Assembly (NCBI GenBank): GCA_944381625.1
Contig: CALWLW010000013.1
Location: forward strand, 1 to 64,000
Reading direction: 5' to 3'
Source: an uncultured Lachnoclostridium sp.
GTDB taxonomy: Bacteria; Bacillota; Clostridia; Lachnospirales; Lachnospiraceae
DNA length: 64,000 nucleotides
Shown here: positions 27,583 to 37,300 of the stretch, one piece after another
How the letters are laid out: every line of letters starts with the position of its first letter
Numbering within the stretch: position 1 is the stretch's first letter
Notes under the pieces: model-generated
Database searches by the model: none
Seen by the model: only the letters and a program-made list of their open reading frames with translations
Told to the model about the DNA's origin: nothing
Made by a program: the position numbers and the translations under genes

Positions 27583-28842
27583 TCAGTCCACCAGCACCGG
27601 GTTCTCTTCCACCACCCACGGCAGGCCCCAGCGGTTCAGCGCTTCCATATAGGGGTCCGGATCGAACTCATCCGTGGTAAAGACGCCCGGCTTCTGCCAC
27701 TGTCCGTTCACCACCAGCATGGCCCCGATCATGGCCGGCACGCCCGTGGTATAGGAAATAGCCTGGGAGCCCACCTCCCGGTAGCATTCCTGATGGTCGC
27801 ATACGTTATAGATATACAGGCTCTTCTCTTTTCCGTCCTTGATTCCCGTAAAGATACAGCCGATATTGGTCTTGCCCACCGTTCTCGGCCCCAGGGACGC
27901 GGGATCCGGCAGCAGTTCTTTCAGGAACTGGATCGGCACGATCTTCTGTCCCTGGAAGTCCACCGGCACAGTGGAAAGCATGCCCACGTTCTCCAGGCAT
28001 TTCATATGGGTCAGGTAACTCTGGCCGAAGGTCATGAAGAAACGGATCCTTCTGACCCCCGGAATATTCTTCGCCAGCGCCTCGATCTCCTCATGGTGGA
28101 GCAGATACATGTCTTTTCTGCCCACGCCCTCAAAGTCGTATTCTCTCTTGATGCTCATGGGCTCGATCTCCACCCATTTCCCATCTTCCCAGTAAGAGCC
28201 CGGCGCGGACACTTCCCTCAGGTTGATCTCCGGATTGAAATTGGTGGCGAAGGGATACCCGTGGTCGCCGCCGTTGCAGTCCAGGATATCGATGGTGTGG
28301 ATCTCGTCAAAATAATGTTTCTGGGCGTAAGCGGTAAATACGCTGGTCACGCCCGGATCGAACCCGCTGCCAAGAAGCGCCGTGAGCCCGGCGTTCTTGA
28401 ACCTGTCCTCATAGGCCCACTGCCAGGAGTAATCGAACAGAGCCGTAAATCCCAGACGCCTGCAGCGTTCCTCATAGACCTTCCGCCACTCTGGATCGTC
28501 GGTGTCCTCCGCCTCATAGTTGGCCGTGTCGATATAATGGACGCCGGCCGCCAGGCACGCGTCCATCACCGTCAGATCCTGATAGGGAAGCGCCACGTTC
28601 AGCACCGCGTCGGGGGCATAGGAGCGGATCAGCTCCGTCAGTTCCTCCACGTTGTCCGCGTCCACCTGGGCTGTGGTAATCTTCGTCCTGGTCACAGGCT
28701 TTAGCTTCTCCTTCAGGGCGTCGCACTTGGACACCGTCCGGCTGGCAATCATAATCTCGTCAAACACTTCGCTGTTCTGACAGCATTTGTGGATAGCCAC
28801 GGAAGCCACGCCTCCGCATCCGATAATCATCAGTCTGCTCAT
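27583..28842 (-). CDS. carboxyspermidine dehydrogenase (saccharopine dehydrogenase-like)
   Basis: The 419-residue protein starts with a Rossmann motif, MIIGCGGVASVAIHKC, and has the LYS9/saccharopine-dehydrogenase-like layout. In polyamine operons this enzyme condenses putrescine with aspartate semialdehyde and reduces the product to carboxyspermidine with NADPH. It is flanked by speE (ATGA overlap) and nspC, which fixes the role. Length is typical. Confidence 0.92.
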   Translation of the reverse strand: MSRLMIIGCGGVASVAIHKCCQNSEVFDEIMIASRTVSKCDALKEKLKPVTRTKITTAQVDADNVEELTELIRSYAPDAVLNVALPYQDLTVMDACLAAGVHYIDTANYEAEDTDDPEWRKVYEERCRRLGFTALFDYSWQWAYEDRFKNAGLTALLGSGFDPGVTSVFTAYAQKHYFDEIHTIDILDCNGGDHGYPFATNFNPEINLREVSAPGSYWEDGKWVEIEPMSIKREYDFEGVGRKDMYLLHHEEIEALAKNIPGVRRIRFFMTFGQSYLTHMKCLENVGMLSTVPVDFQGQKIVPIQFLKELLPDPASLGPRTVGKTNIGCIFTGIKDGKEKSLYIYNVCDHQECYREVGSQAISYTTGVPAMIGAMLVVNGQWQKPGVFTTDEFDPDPYMEALNRWGLPWVVEENPVLVD

Positions 28843-29699
28843 ATTTTATCTTCCTCCTCTTCCAGCAGATCCTCCACGTATTTGGGCAGCATGAACGCCC
28901 CCATGTGGAGATTGGTGGTGTAGTACCATGTTCTGATTCCCCGTTGATTCCAGCGCTGAGGGTCAAAATCCGCCAGCGGGTGGTATTTCTTGGACGCAAA
29001 ACCAAACATCCAGTATCCTGCCGGGCAGGTGGGGATGCTGGCCTGATACACCCGGCTGATGGGGAAACTCCGGTACACCTTCCGGTGCATGGAGCGGAAC
29101 GCGATCTCGTCCTCGTCGTAGAAGGGGCTGCCGTGCTGGTAGACCATGATACCGTCTTCCTTCAATGCCCGGTAGCAGCTTCCGTAAAATTCTTTCGTGA
29201 ACAGACCCTCCGTATGACCGAAGGGATCTGTGGAATCGTTGATGATCAGGTCGTATTCGTTCCGGCGGTTGCGTAAGAACCGCAGTCCGTCCGCGTTGGT
29301 GATCTTTACCCGCGGGTCGTCGAAGCCCTGGGCCGTCTCCGGGAAATATTCCCGACTCACCTGGATAAACATCTCGTCCGGCTCCACCACGTCGATGGCC
29401 TCGATCTCCGGGTACTCGATGCAGGTGCGGGCCACGCCGCCGTCGCCGCCGCCGATGATCAGCACCTTTTTCACATGGGGATGCACGGCCATGGGCACAT
29501 GCACCACCATCTCGTTGTAGATAAATTCATCCGCCTCCGAAAAGATGATCTCTCCGTCCAGCACGATCATCTTTCCAAACTCCTGGGACTGGAACACGTC
29601 GATCCGCTGGTACTCGCTCTGGCCGCTGAACAGCTGCTTATCCACCCGGACGCTCGTCTTCACATTGTCCGTATCCATCTGGGAAAACCAAATATCCAT
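28839..29699 (-). CDS. speE: SpeE-like polyamine aminopropyltransferase, diverged
   Basis: The 286-residue protein has the spermidine-synthase fold with GGGDGG at 83-88 and NDSTDPFG near 154-161. Some usually conserved positions differ: the YHE motif reads YNE (N62), the GPxEGLF motif reads GHTEGLF, and the stretch before it reads LDGEIIFSEADEF. No speD, which would supply decarboxylated SAM, is in the operon or window. It may still make spermidine from imported or distant supplies, or it may have another polyamine product; the operon already has a full carboxyspermidine route. Confidence 0.85.
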   Translation of the reverse strand: MDIWFSQMDTDNVKTSVRVDKQLFSGQSEYQRIDVFQSQEFGKMIVLDGEIIFSEADEFIYNEMVVHVPMAVHPHVKKVLIIGGGDGGVARTCIEYPEIEAIDVVEPDEMFIQVSREYFPETAQGFDDPRVKITNADGLRFLRNRRNEYDLIINDSTDPFGHTEGLFTKEFYGSCYRALKEDGIMVYQHGSPFYDEDEIAFRSMHRKVYRSFPISRVYQASIPTCPAGYWMFGFASKKYHPLADFDPQRWNQRGIRTWYYTTNLHMGAFMLPKYVEDLLEEEEDKI

Positions 29700-29711
29700 C
29701 CCGGCGCCTCC

Positions 29712-31160
29712 TTATACAATCACATTCAACAACTGTACGGACGGGTCCTGGGTTCCCTGGAGTGAGCATCCCTTCTCCTTCGCGTACAGGATATATTCAA
29801 TAATCTCTTCGGTGATCCGCTCCCCCGGCGTGAGGATGGGGATCCCCGGCGGGTAGCACATGACAAGCTCGGCGCAGATGGCTCCGGCAGCCTCCCGGAT
29901 GGGCACCTGCTTCTTCTCCGCATAAAACGCCTCCTGGGGCGTGCGGACCACCTCCGGCTGGATGAAATCCCCGCAGTACAGCGTATTAGAATCTTTCTCA
30001 TAGGAACGGCCGATATCCTCCAGCGCTCCCACCAGCCGTTCGATGTCCTGAATGCGGTCTCCGATGGAAATATACGCCAGAATATTGCCAATATCCCCGA
30101 ATTCGATCTGGATATCGTATTCGTCCCGCAGGATGTCATAGACCTCGATCCCGGTCAGGCCGATGCCCTGGGTATAGACGGACAGCTTCGTCACATCGTA
30201 ATCGTACACGCTGTCCCCGTCCACCAGGTCTTTGCCGTAGGCATAATATCCGCCGATCTCGTTGATCTCATTCCTGGCGTACTCCGCCATCCGCACCACT
30301 TTCGCGAAGGACTCCTTTCCCCTAAGGGCCAGGTTCCTCCTGGAAATGTCCAGGCTGGACAGCAGCAGATAGGAAGCGCTGGTTGTCTGGGTCAGGTTGA
30401 TGATCTGTCGCACATATTCCGCGTCCATATCCGGTCCGCACAGCAGGATGGAACTCTGGGTCAGGCTCCCGCCGGATTTGTGCATGGACACCGCCGCCAG
30501 ATCCACGCCGGCCGCCATGCCGGAGACGGGCAGGTTCTCCCCGAAATACAGATGCGTCCCGTGGGCTTCGTCCGCCAGCACTTTCATTCCCCGTTCATGG
30601 GCCATCCTGGTGATGGTCCGCAGATCGGAGCAGATCCCGTAATAAGTAGGATTATTGATAAAGACCGCTTTGGCGTCAGGATGGGCGTCCATGACCCGGC
30701 GCATCTCTTCCACTTCCACGCCAAGGGCAATGCCGATCCTGGGATTCACCTTTGCCTCCACATAGACCGGCTCCGCGCCGCACAGCACCAGCGCGTTGAT
30801 CACGCTCTTATGTATATTCCGGGGCAATATGATCTTATCCCCCGCCTTGCACACGGACAGGATCATGCTCTGGACCGAGCTGGTGGTCCCGTTCACCATC
30901 AGGAAGGCGTGGGCCGCGCCGAATGCCTCCGCCGTCAGCTCCTCCGCCCTGCGGATCACCGATACCGGATGGCTCAGATTGTCCAGCGGCTTCATGGAAT
31001 TCACGTCCAGACTGACGCACTTCTCCCCCAGAAGCGCCGCCAGCTCCGGGTTCCCCCGGCCTCTCTTATGCCCCGGCACGTCGAAGGGCACGACCCTTCT
31101 TCTCCGGAATCTTTCCAGCGCCTCGTAGATCGGGGCGGATTTCTGATCATTCAAACTCAT
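29712..31160 (-). CDS. speA: arginine (Orn/Lys/Arg) decarboxylase, aspartate-aminotransferase fold
   Basis: This 482-residue PLP decarboxylase resembles the Bacillus SpeA type. The PLP lysine lies in SMHKSGGSLTQSS; PFDVPGHKRGRGNPEL and ADEAHGTHLYFGENLP are family signatures. The ATG at 31160 is chosen because AGAGGA lies seven bases before it; the frame is open upstream but passes into a hairpin-rich leader. The downstream agmatine enzymes show that arginine is the substrate. It heads the speA-speE-dehydrogenase-nspC-aguA-aguB-scrR operon. Confidence 0.92.
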   Translation of the reverse strand: MSLNDQKSAPIYEALERFRRRRVVPFDVPGHKRGRGNPELAALLGEKCVSLDVNSMKPLDNLSHPVSVIRRAEELTAEAFGAAHAFLMVNGTTSSVQSMILSVCKAGDKIILPRNIHKSVINALVLCGAEPVYVEAKVNPRIGIALGVEVEEMRRVMDAHPDAKAVFINNPTYYGICSDLRTITRMAHERGMKVLADEAHGTHLYFGENLPVSGMAAGVDLAAVSMHKSGGSLTQSSILLCGPDMDAEYVRQIINLTQTTSASYLLLSSLDISRRNLALRGKESFAKVVRMAEYARNEINEIGGYYAYGKDLVDGDSVYDYDVTKLSVYTQGIGLTGIEVYDILRDEYDIQIEFGDIGNILAYISIGDRIQDIERLVGALEDIGRSYEKDSNTLYCGDFIQPEVVRTPQEAFYAEKKQVPIREAAGAICAELVMCYPPGIPILTPGERITEEIIEYILYAKEKGCSLQGTQDPSVQLLNVIV

Positions 31161-31200
31161 CTGCATTTCCTCTGTTTTTCCTATAGAACAATATAAATAA

Positions 31201-31219
31201 AATCCTGCTTCGCAGGATT
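31201..31219 (-). promoter_or_regulatory. hairpin just upstream of speA
   Basis: AATCCTGC and GCAGGATT form a perfect 8-bp stem with a 3-base loop. On the minus strand TTATTTATATT follows, so it could act as a weak terminator or attenuator about 40 bases before the speA start. Confidence 0.5.
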
Positions 31220-31225
31220 CTCCGC

Positions 31226-31268
31226 CTGCGGCGGGCCGCGCATGCGGCATCTTTCCTTCCCGCCGCAG
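31226..31268 (-). promoter_or_regulatory. GC-rich nested hairpin in the speA leader
   Basis: CTGCGGCGGG (31226-31235) pairs perfectly with CCCGCCGCAG (31259-31268), and an inner GCCGC/GCGGC stem lies between. The stem would be very stable in RNA. It belongs to a chain of four hairpins between the leader ORF and speA. Confidence 0.5.
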
Positions 31269-31287
31269 CGCGATCCCCCGGAGGGTC

Positions 31288-31334
31288 TTTTTATTCTACA
31301 GGGAAGTTGTCCGAACTTCTCTGTAGAATAAAAA
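31288..31334 (-). promoter_or_regulatory. 21-bp hairpin in the speA leader
   Basis: The arms TTTTTATTCTACAG... and ...CTGTAGAATAAAAA extend over 21 positions with one G-T type mismatch and a 5-base loop (GTCCG). On the minus strand its 5' arm includes the T-rich tail of the terminator-like hairpin at 31336-31355, so the two structures may compete or stack. Confidence 0.6.
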
Positions 31335-31335
31335 G

Positions 31336-31355
31336 AAGCGGACGACAGTCCGCTT
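31336..31355 (-). terminator. attenuator-like terminator in the speA leader
   Basis: On the minus strand AAGCGGAC, loop TGTC, GTCCGCTT is followed by CTTTTTATT, a textbook intrinsic terminator. It lies 10 bases after the stop of a short basic ORF and about 180 bases upstream of speA, so it would cut transcription before the polyamine operon unless bypassed. Confidence 0.65.
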
Positions 31356-31365
31356 GTTCTCCTTG

Positions 31366-31452
31366 TCAATGGTTCTCTGAACCTACCATTTTCATCTTTA
31401 CAGAGTATCTACATGCTACTCTTATTGACCGTTTCACAAGATGACGTGCCAT
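31366..31452 (-). CDS. possible 28-codon basic leader peptide
   Basis: A minus-strand ATG at 31452 opens a 28-codon frame starting MARHLVKRSIRVACRYSVKM and ending in a TGA at 31366-31368. It has four Arg and three Lys, which would suit a leader that senses arginine or polyamines before an arginine decarboxylase operon. No good ribosome-binding site precedes it; TATAAT lies seven bases before the ATG, so it would have to be leaderless, or the ORF could be chance. AGGAG follows the stop. Confidence 0.35.
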   Translation of the reverse strand: MARHLVKRSIRVACRYSVKMKMVGSENH

Positions 31453-31565
31453 GGCACTGATTATAAAGTAATCAACTTATAAAATTTGAGCTTTTAACTC
31501 CATCAATAATGCGGCTTGCAAAACATACCCTGTTTTACTCACTTGTGAACATACTATCATAAATA

Positions 31566-31596
31566 ATACAGGACTGTCAATACGGCAGTCCTGTAT
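31566..31596. terminator. hairpin between ilvE and the speA leader
   Basis: ATACAGGACTG and CAGTCCTGTAT form a perfect 11-bp stem with a 9-base loop. It lies downstream of the ilvE terminator on the minus strand and may be a second terminator or insulating element. Between it and 31452 the DNA is AT-rich and shows no gene; it presumably carries the speA promoter. Confidence 0.5.
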
Positions 31597-31612
31597 ACTT
31601 TGTTAAAAATCA

Positions 31613-31646
31613 GCAAAAAAATCCGCCCGGATTCTGCCGGGCGGAC
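31613..31646 (-). terminator. terminator of ilvE
   Basis: On the minus strand TCCGCCCGG pairs with CCGGGCGGA around a 6-base loop, and TTTTTTTG follows. It is 40 bases downstream of the ilvE stop. Confidence 0.92.
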
Positions 31647-31685
31647 CTTTCATATCATGCTGCTGACAGCAGATTTTACAGCTTC

Positions 31686-32711
31686 TTACAGAATCTCTTT
31701 GATCCATCCTTCCGGAGCTTCGATGCGGCCCATCTGGATACCGGTCAGGGTCTCGTACAGCTTCTTCGTCACCGGTCCCATGTCCTCCATGCCGCTGGGC
31801 AGGCAGATCTCCTCCCCATGATCCACGATCTTTCCGACAGGAGAGATCACAGCCGCGGTTCCGCACAGTCCGCACTCGGCGAAATCCTTCAGCTCTTCCT
31901 TGGCAATCGGACGCTCTTCCACTTCCAGCCCCAGATAGTCCTTCGCAACCACCATCAGGGAACGGCGGGTGATGGACGGCAGGATACTGCCGGACTTGGG
32001 CGTCACCACTTTCCCGTCTTTGGTCACAAACAGGAAGTTGGCTCCTCCGGTCTCTTCCACATACGTCCTGCTGCCCGGATCCAGGTACATGTTCTCATCG
32101 TAGCCTTTGTTGTGGGCGTCCACAATGTTGTGAAGGCTCATGGCGTAGTTAAGGCCCGCTTTGATATCTCCGGTTCCGTGGGGAGCCGCCCGGTCCACAT
32201 CCGACACGCGGATGGTAATGGGCTTTACGCCGCCTTTGAAATACGGACCCACCGGGGTCGTAAATACACGGAACTGGTATTCGTTGGCCGGTTTTACACC
32301 GATGATAGAATCAATACCAAACATAAACGGACGGATGTACAGCGTCGCGCCGCTTCCGTACGGGGGTACATAGGCCGCATTGGCCTTTACCGTCTCCACC
32401 ACTGCTTCTACAAATTTATCCTGGGGATACACCGGCATCTCCAGACGCCTGCAGGAGTCCTCCATACGCTGCGCGTTCAGGTCCGGGCGGAAAGTTACGA
32501 TCCTCCCGTCCTCCGTAGTATATGCTTTCATGCCTTCAAAACAGGTCTGCGCATACTGAAGCACGCACGCGCACTCGCTCATGGTGATCATGGGATCGTC
32601 CACCAGCGCTCCCTCATCCCACGCTCCGTTTTTGTAATTGGCCACAAACCTCTTATCGGTATCCACATAGTTGAAACCAAGGCTGCCCCAGTCAATATTT
32701 TTCTTTTCCAT
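31686..32711 (-). CDS. ilvE: branched-chain amino acid aminotransferase
   Basis: This fold-type IV PLP enzyme transfers the amino group between glutamate and branched-chain 2-oxo acids. The ATG at 32711 gives MEKKNIDWGSLGFNYVDTD, the usual start for the group II enzymes, with AAGGAAG upstream; the longer frame is rejected. FEGMKAY, the catalytic-lysine region DIKAGLNYAMSL, and EETGGANFLFV are present. Length is 341 residues. It stands alone with its own terminator, downstream of an AGCS symporter gene. Confidence 0.94.
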   Translation of the reverse strand: MEKKNIDWGSLGFNYVDTDKRFVANYKNGAWDEGALVDDPMITMSECACVLQYAQTCFEGMKAYTTEDGRIVTFRPDLNAQRMEDSCRRLEMPVYPQDKFVEAVVETVKANAAYVPPYGSGATLYIRPFMFGIDSIIGVKPANEYQFRVFTTPVGPYFKGGVKPITIRVSDVDRAAPHGTGDIKAGLNYAMSLHNIVDAHNKGYDENMYLDPGSRTYVEETGGANFLFVTKDGKVVTPKSGSILPSITRRSLMVVAKDYLGLEVEERPIAKEELKDFAECGLCGTAAVISPVGKIVDHGEEICLPSGMEDMGPVTKKLYETLTGIQMGRIEAPEGWIKEIL

Positions 32712-32791
32712 CCTGAATGCTTCCTTTCCCATTGCATAATCATGTCTGCGATGACTTATTTTTTCCATCATACGCCTTTCCAAAAAAAGTG

Positions 32792-34210
32792 TCAAGTTCT
32801 CCCGTTTTTCTCATAATCCTTCAGGGAATCCACCGCTTCGGAAGCCAGAGGAATCAGCGCCGTCATATTGAAGACCGTCATCAGTCCCACGCCCACGTCC
32901 CCCAGATCCCACACGAACGTGTACGCCGCCAGTCCGCCCGCAAACAGCATGGCCAGGGCGAAGATTTTATAAACAGTCTGGGCCTTCCACCGGTCCCCGA
33001 ACAGATACGCCACGTTGGACCGGGCGTAAAACAGGATGCCGATGAAAGTGGAAAAGCTGAACAGCCAGAGGATCAGGGCGATGAACACCACGCCCGCTTC
33101 TCCCAGATGATGCTGCATGGCCGCCTGGAGCAGGTCCATACCCGCAAGCCCCGAGGTCAGTTCTTCCGGAGCCAGCAGCATCAGCATGGCCGTACAGCTG
33201 CAGATCAGGATTGTGTCGATAAACACGCCCAGGGCCTGTAAAAGTCCTTCCTTGGCCGGATGGCTGATATCCGCGGCCGCGGCCGCGCAGGGCGCGGAGC
33301 CGGAACCGGCTTCATTGGAGAACAGCCCCCGCTTCACCCCGTTCATGATCACTGCGCCCAGGCCTCCTGCTGCCGCCTGGCGGAGCCCGAAAGCCTCCGA
33401 AAAAATCCGCTGGAAGACCGAGGGCAGCATGCCGGCATTCTTCACAATCACAAACAGCGTGATCAGAAGGTACAGCACCGCCATGACCGGGACGATAATA
33501 TCCAGCACCCTGACCGTGGCGTTCTTCCTCAGCACGATCACCGCGGCCACAGCCACCAGCACAATGGTGGTATAGAGGGGCGGGATCTGGAACGCGTTCT
33601 TAAAAGCGGAGGATACGGAATTCCCGATCACCTGGCTGATGCCGCCCCAGCAGATCAGTCCGGACAGGGCGAACAGCACGGCGATCAGCGGCTTCCTCCC
33701 GCCGTTTCGTTTTCTGGAAAAGTACCGGTCTATATAATAGGCCGGACCACCCCGGTACCCGCCGTAAAGGGGGTCCTTCTCTTTGTAAAGCTGGGCCAGC
33801 GTAGCCTCCACGAAAGCCGTGGACGATCCGGCCAGCGCCGTCACCCACATCCAGAACACGGCGCCTGCGCCTCCGGCGGAGATGGCCGCCACCACGCCCA
33901 CCAGATTGCCCATCCCCACCCTGGTCGCCGTGGAGACGATCAGTGCCTGGACGCCCGATATGGCCCCTTCCTGGGACGTATTTTTCTTTTCCGCCGTGAC
34001 CCTCAGCATCTCCGGGAAAAGCCGCACCGGGAGAGCCCTTGTCCGGATGGTGAAGTAGATTCCCGCCGGAATCAGGATCAGCACCAGCAGGGAGATCCCC
34101 AGGCTGCTCCCGCCGGGAAGGGGAATGGTAATCAGGTCTCCCCACAGCACGTGGTATACTGCCCGGAAAACCATCATGAAAAAATCTCCCGCCGCGTCCA
34201 GCATGTCCAT
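32792..34210 (-). CDS. AGCS-family amino acid:Na+ symporter
   Basis: A second alanine/glycine:cation symporter, diverged from the one at 1120-2529. Marks include STATRVGMGNLVGVVAAISAGGAGAVFWMW, and FSNEAGSGSAPCAAAAADISHPAKEG. The ATG at 34210 has AGAGGA seven bases upstream; a GTG eight codons earlier is rejected. The substrate is probably a small neutral amino acid; the neighbour ilvE does not settle it. Confidence 0.9.
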   Translation of the reverse strand: MDMLDAAGDFFMMVFRAVYHVLWGDLITIPLPGGSSLGISLLVLILIPAGIYFTIRTRALPVRLFPEMLRVTAEKKNTSQEGAISGVQALIVSTATRVGMGNLVGVVAAISAGGAGAVFWMWVTALAGSSTAFVEATLAQLYKEKDPLYGGYRGGPAYYIDRYFSRKRNGGRKPLIAVLFALSGLICWGGISQVIGNSVSSAFKNAFQIPPLYTTIVLVAVAAVIVLRKNATVRVLDIIVPVMAVLYLLITLFVIVKNAGMLPSVFQRIFSEAFGLRQAAAGGLGAVIMNGVKRGLFSNEAGSGSAPCAAAAADISHPAKEGLLQALGVFIDTILICSCTAMLMLLAPEELTSGLAGMDLLQAAMQHHLGEAGVVFIALILWLFSFSTFIGILFYARSNVAYLFGDRWKAQTVYKIFALAMLFAGGLAAYTFVWDLGDVGVGLMTVFNMTALIPLASEAVDSLKDYEKNGRT

Positions 34211-34270
34211 ATGAAAGTCCTCTCTTCCTTGCACGTTTATTTTTTAAAGCACACTTCTCTTTGGTAAAAA

Positions 34271-34294
34271 AGAGGGTGGCGTCCGCCACCCTCT
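34271..34294 (-). terminator. terminator of the pyruvate:ferredoxin oxidoreductase gene
   Basis: AGAGGGTGGCG and CGCCACCCTCT form a perfect 11-bp stem with a 2-base loop; on the minus strand TTTTTTACC follows. It is 20 bases past the stop codon. Confidence 0.95.
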
Positions 34295-34314
34295 TATTCT
34301 ATCTGACAGATTGA

Positions 34315-37300
34315 TTATTCTGCTCCATAGAGAGTTTTCAGTTTGTTCAGATAGCTGTATCTTGCTTTTGCCTCGTCCTCGTTCTTCGCGAAGAGTTTTG
34401 CAGCTCTTTCCGGATTTGCACGTTTCAGAGAATTGTAACGTACCTCTCCATCCAGGAACTCCTGATAATCTCCGGTCGGCTCCTTGGAATCCAGGGAGAA
34501 CGCATCCTTGCCTTCTGCCGCCAGAGCCGGATTGTAGCGGAAGCAGTGCCAGTAACCAGCCTTAACAGCCAGTTCTTCCTCGGTCTGAGCCTTCGCCATA
34601 CCCTTCTTGATACCATGGTTGATACACGGAGCGTAAGCGATGATCAGGGACGGTCCCGGATATGCCTCTGCCTCTGCGATCGCCTTCACGCACTGGTTGA
34701 AGTCAGCGCCCATGGAGATCTGTGCCACATATACATAACCATAGCTCATAGCGATGGAAGCCAGGTCTTTCTTCTTCACATCCTTGCCGCCTGCAGCGAA
34801 CTGTGCCACTGCACCGGTGGGGGTAGCCTTGGAAGCCTGTCCGCCCGTATTGGAGTAAACCTCGGTATCGAATACCATCACGTTGATATCTTTTCCGGAA
34901 GCCAGTACATGGTCAACGCCGCCGAATCCGATATCGTATGCCCATCCGTCGCCGCCGAATACCCACTGGGACTTCTTAGCCAGGAACTCTTTCTGTTTCA
35001 GGATATCCTGAGCCTTCTCGCATCCGCATGCTTCCAGAGCAGCCACCAGCTTGTCCGTAGCCGTTCCGTTGGTTGCGCCTACTCCGTAGGTGTCAAGCCA
35101 TTCCTGGCCTGCAGCAACCACGTCCGCGTTGCCGGAATTTGCCACCAGGTCTTCCACCTTAGCCTTCAGGCCGCCGCGTACGGCATCCTGAGCCAGCAGC
35201 ATACCATAACCGAACTCAGCCGCATCCTCGAACAGAGAGTTGGACCATGCCGGACCCTGTCCCTTCTGGTTCACGGTGTACGGAGTGGACGGTGAAGAGT
35301 TGCCCCAGATGGAGGAGCATCCGGTTGCGTTGGAGATATACATTCTGTCACCGAACAGCTGGGTGATCAGTTTTGCATACGGGGTCTCGCCGCAGCCCGC
35401 GCATGCGCCTGAGAACTCAAGCAGCGGGGTCTTGAACTGAGATCCTTTGACCGTCGTCTCTTTGAATTTCGCAATCACATCTGCCTTCTCCGGCAGGGTA
35501 ACTGCATAGTCGAAGCCAACCTGAACGCCCTGGTTTGCTTCCATGTTCGCCATCTCGATGGCCTTCGCACCCTTCTTGCCCGGGCATACGTTCACACAGG
35601 AACCGCATCCGGTACAGTCAAGAGCAGATACCACGATCGCGAACTTCTTGTCTGCCATACCGGTCATATCCATCATCTGCATGCCTTCCGGAGCTGCAGC
35701 CGCCTCTTCTGCGGTCAGGGCTACCGGACGGATAACTGCGTGCGGGCAGACATAAGAACATCTGTTACACTGGATACAGTTCTCCGGATTCCAGATCGGG
35801 ATATTGACTGCGATACCGCGTTTCTCATATGCGGAAGTTCCGGACGGGGTCGTACCGTCTACGTAATCCATGAATGCGGATACCGGCAGGCTGTTGCCTT
35901 CCTGAGCGGATACCTTGGACTGAATGTTGTTTACGAAGTCCACAGCGTCTTTTCTTCCGCCCTCAGCATGGGTCATATCCAGTCCTTCGTCAGCCGCGTT
36001 CTTCCAGCTCTCCGGAACCTGGACTTCCACTACCTCTTTCGCGCCAGCGTCGATAGCAGCCCAGTTCTTCTGAACCACATCGTCGCCCTTGCGGCCATAG
36101 GTAGCTTTTGCAGCTGCTTTCATCAGATCGATGGCTTCTTCCTCCGGAATAATGCCTGTCAGTTTGAAGAATGCGGACTGCAGGATGGTGTTGATACGGG
36201 TCGGGCCCATGCCGGTCTCGATACCGATCTTCACACCGTCGATGGTATAGAATTTAATGTTGTGGTTTGCAATAAATGCTTTCACCTGTCCCGGAAGGTG
36301 TTTCTCCAGACCTTCCATATCCCACGGGCAGTTCAGAAGGAAGGTTCCTCCGTCCACTAGTTCCTGTACCATGTTGTACTTGCGTACATAAGACGGATTG
36401 TGGCATGCCACGAAGTCTGCCTTGTGGATCAGGTATGTAGATTTGATCGGCTTCTTTCCGAAACGAAGGTGAGACATGGTCACACCGCCGGACTTCTTGG
36501 AGTCGTAATCAAAATAAGCCTGTGCGTACATATCGGTGTTGTCGCCGATGATCTTAATGGAGTTCTTGTTTGCTCCAACGGTACCGTCAGCACCCAGACC
36601 CCAGAACTTGCAGTTGGTGGTTCCTTCCGGAGTGGTCACCAGCGGAGCGCCGGTCTCCAGGGACAGATTGGTCACATCGTCCACGATGCCGATGGTGAAT
36701 TTCTGTTTGGTCGTGTTATGATATACGGCCACGATCTGTGCAGGAGTCGTATCCTTGGAACCCAGTCCGTAACGTCCGGTGAATACCGGCGTGTCATGGA
36801 ACTTGGTTCCCTTCAGCGCTGCCACCACATCCAGGTACAGCGGCTCGCCCAGCGCGCCCGGCTCTTTCGTTCTGTCAAGAACCGTGATCTGTTTTACAGA
36901 CTCCGGAATGGCTGCAACCAGAGCCTCTGCGCAGAACGGTCTGTAAAGGCGGACTTTCACAACGCCGACTTTCTCGCCTGCCGCCATCAGGTAATCGATG
37001 GTCTCCTCAATGGTATCGCATACAGAACCCATGGCGATGATCACATACTCAGCGTCAGCGGCTCCGTAGTAGTTGAACAGTTTGTAATCCGTACCGATCT
37101 TCGCGTTCACCTTGTCCATGTATTCCTGAACAATCGCCGGCATTGCGTCATAGTACTGGTTGCATGCCTCGCGTGCCTGGAAGAAGATATCCGGGTTCTG
37201 TGCGGAACCTCTCTCTACCGGATGGTTCGGATTCAGAGCGTCTTTTCTGAACGCGTCGATGGCGTCCATGTCCACCATATCCTTCAGATCCTCGTAATCC

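Noticed and set aside
31366..31452. Treating the basic mini-ORF as a firm gene
   Set aside because: It lacks a ribosome-binding site and could be chance in a structured element, so it is listed only as possible.
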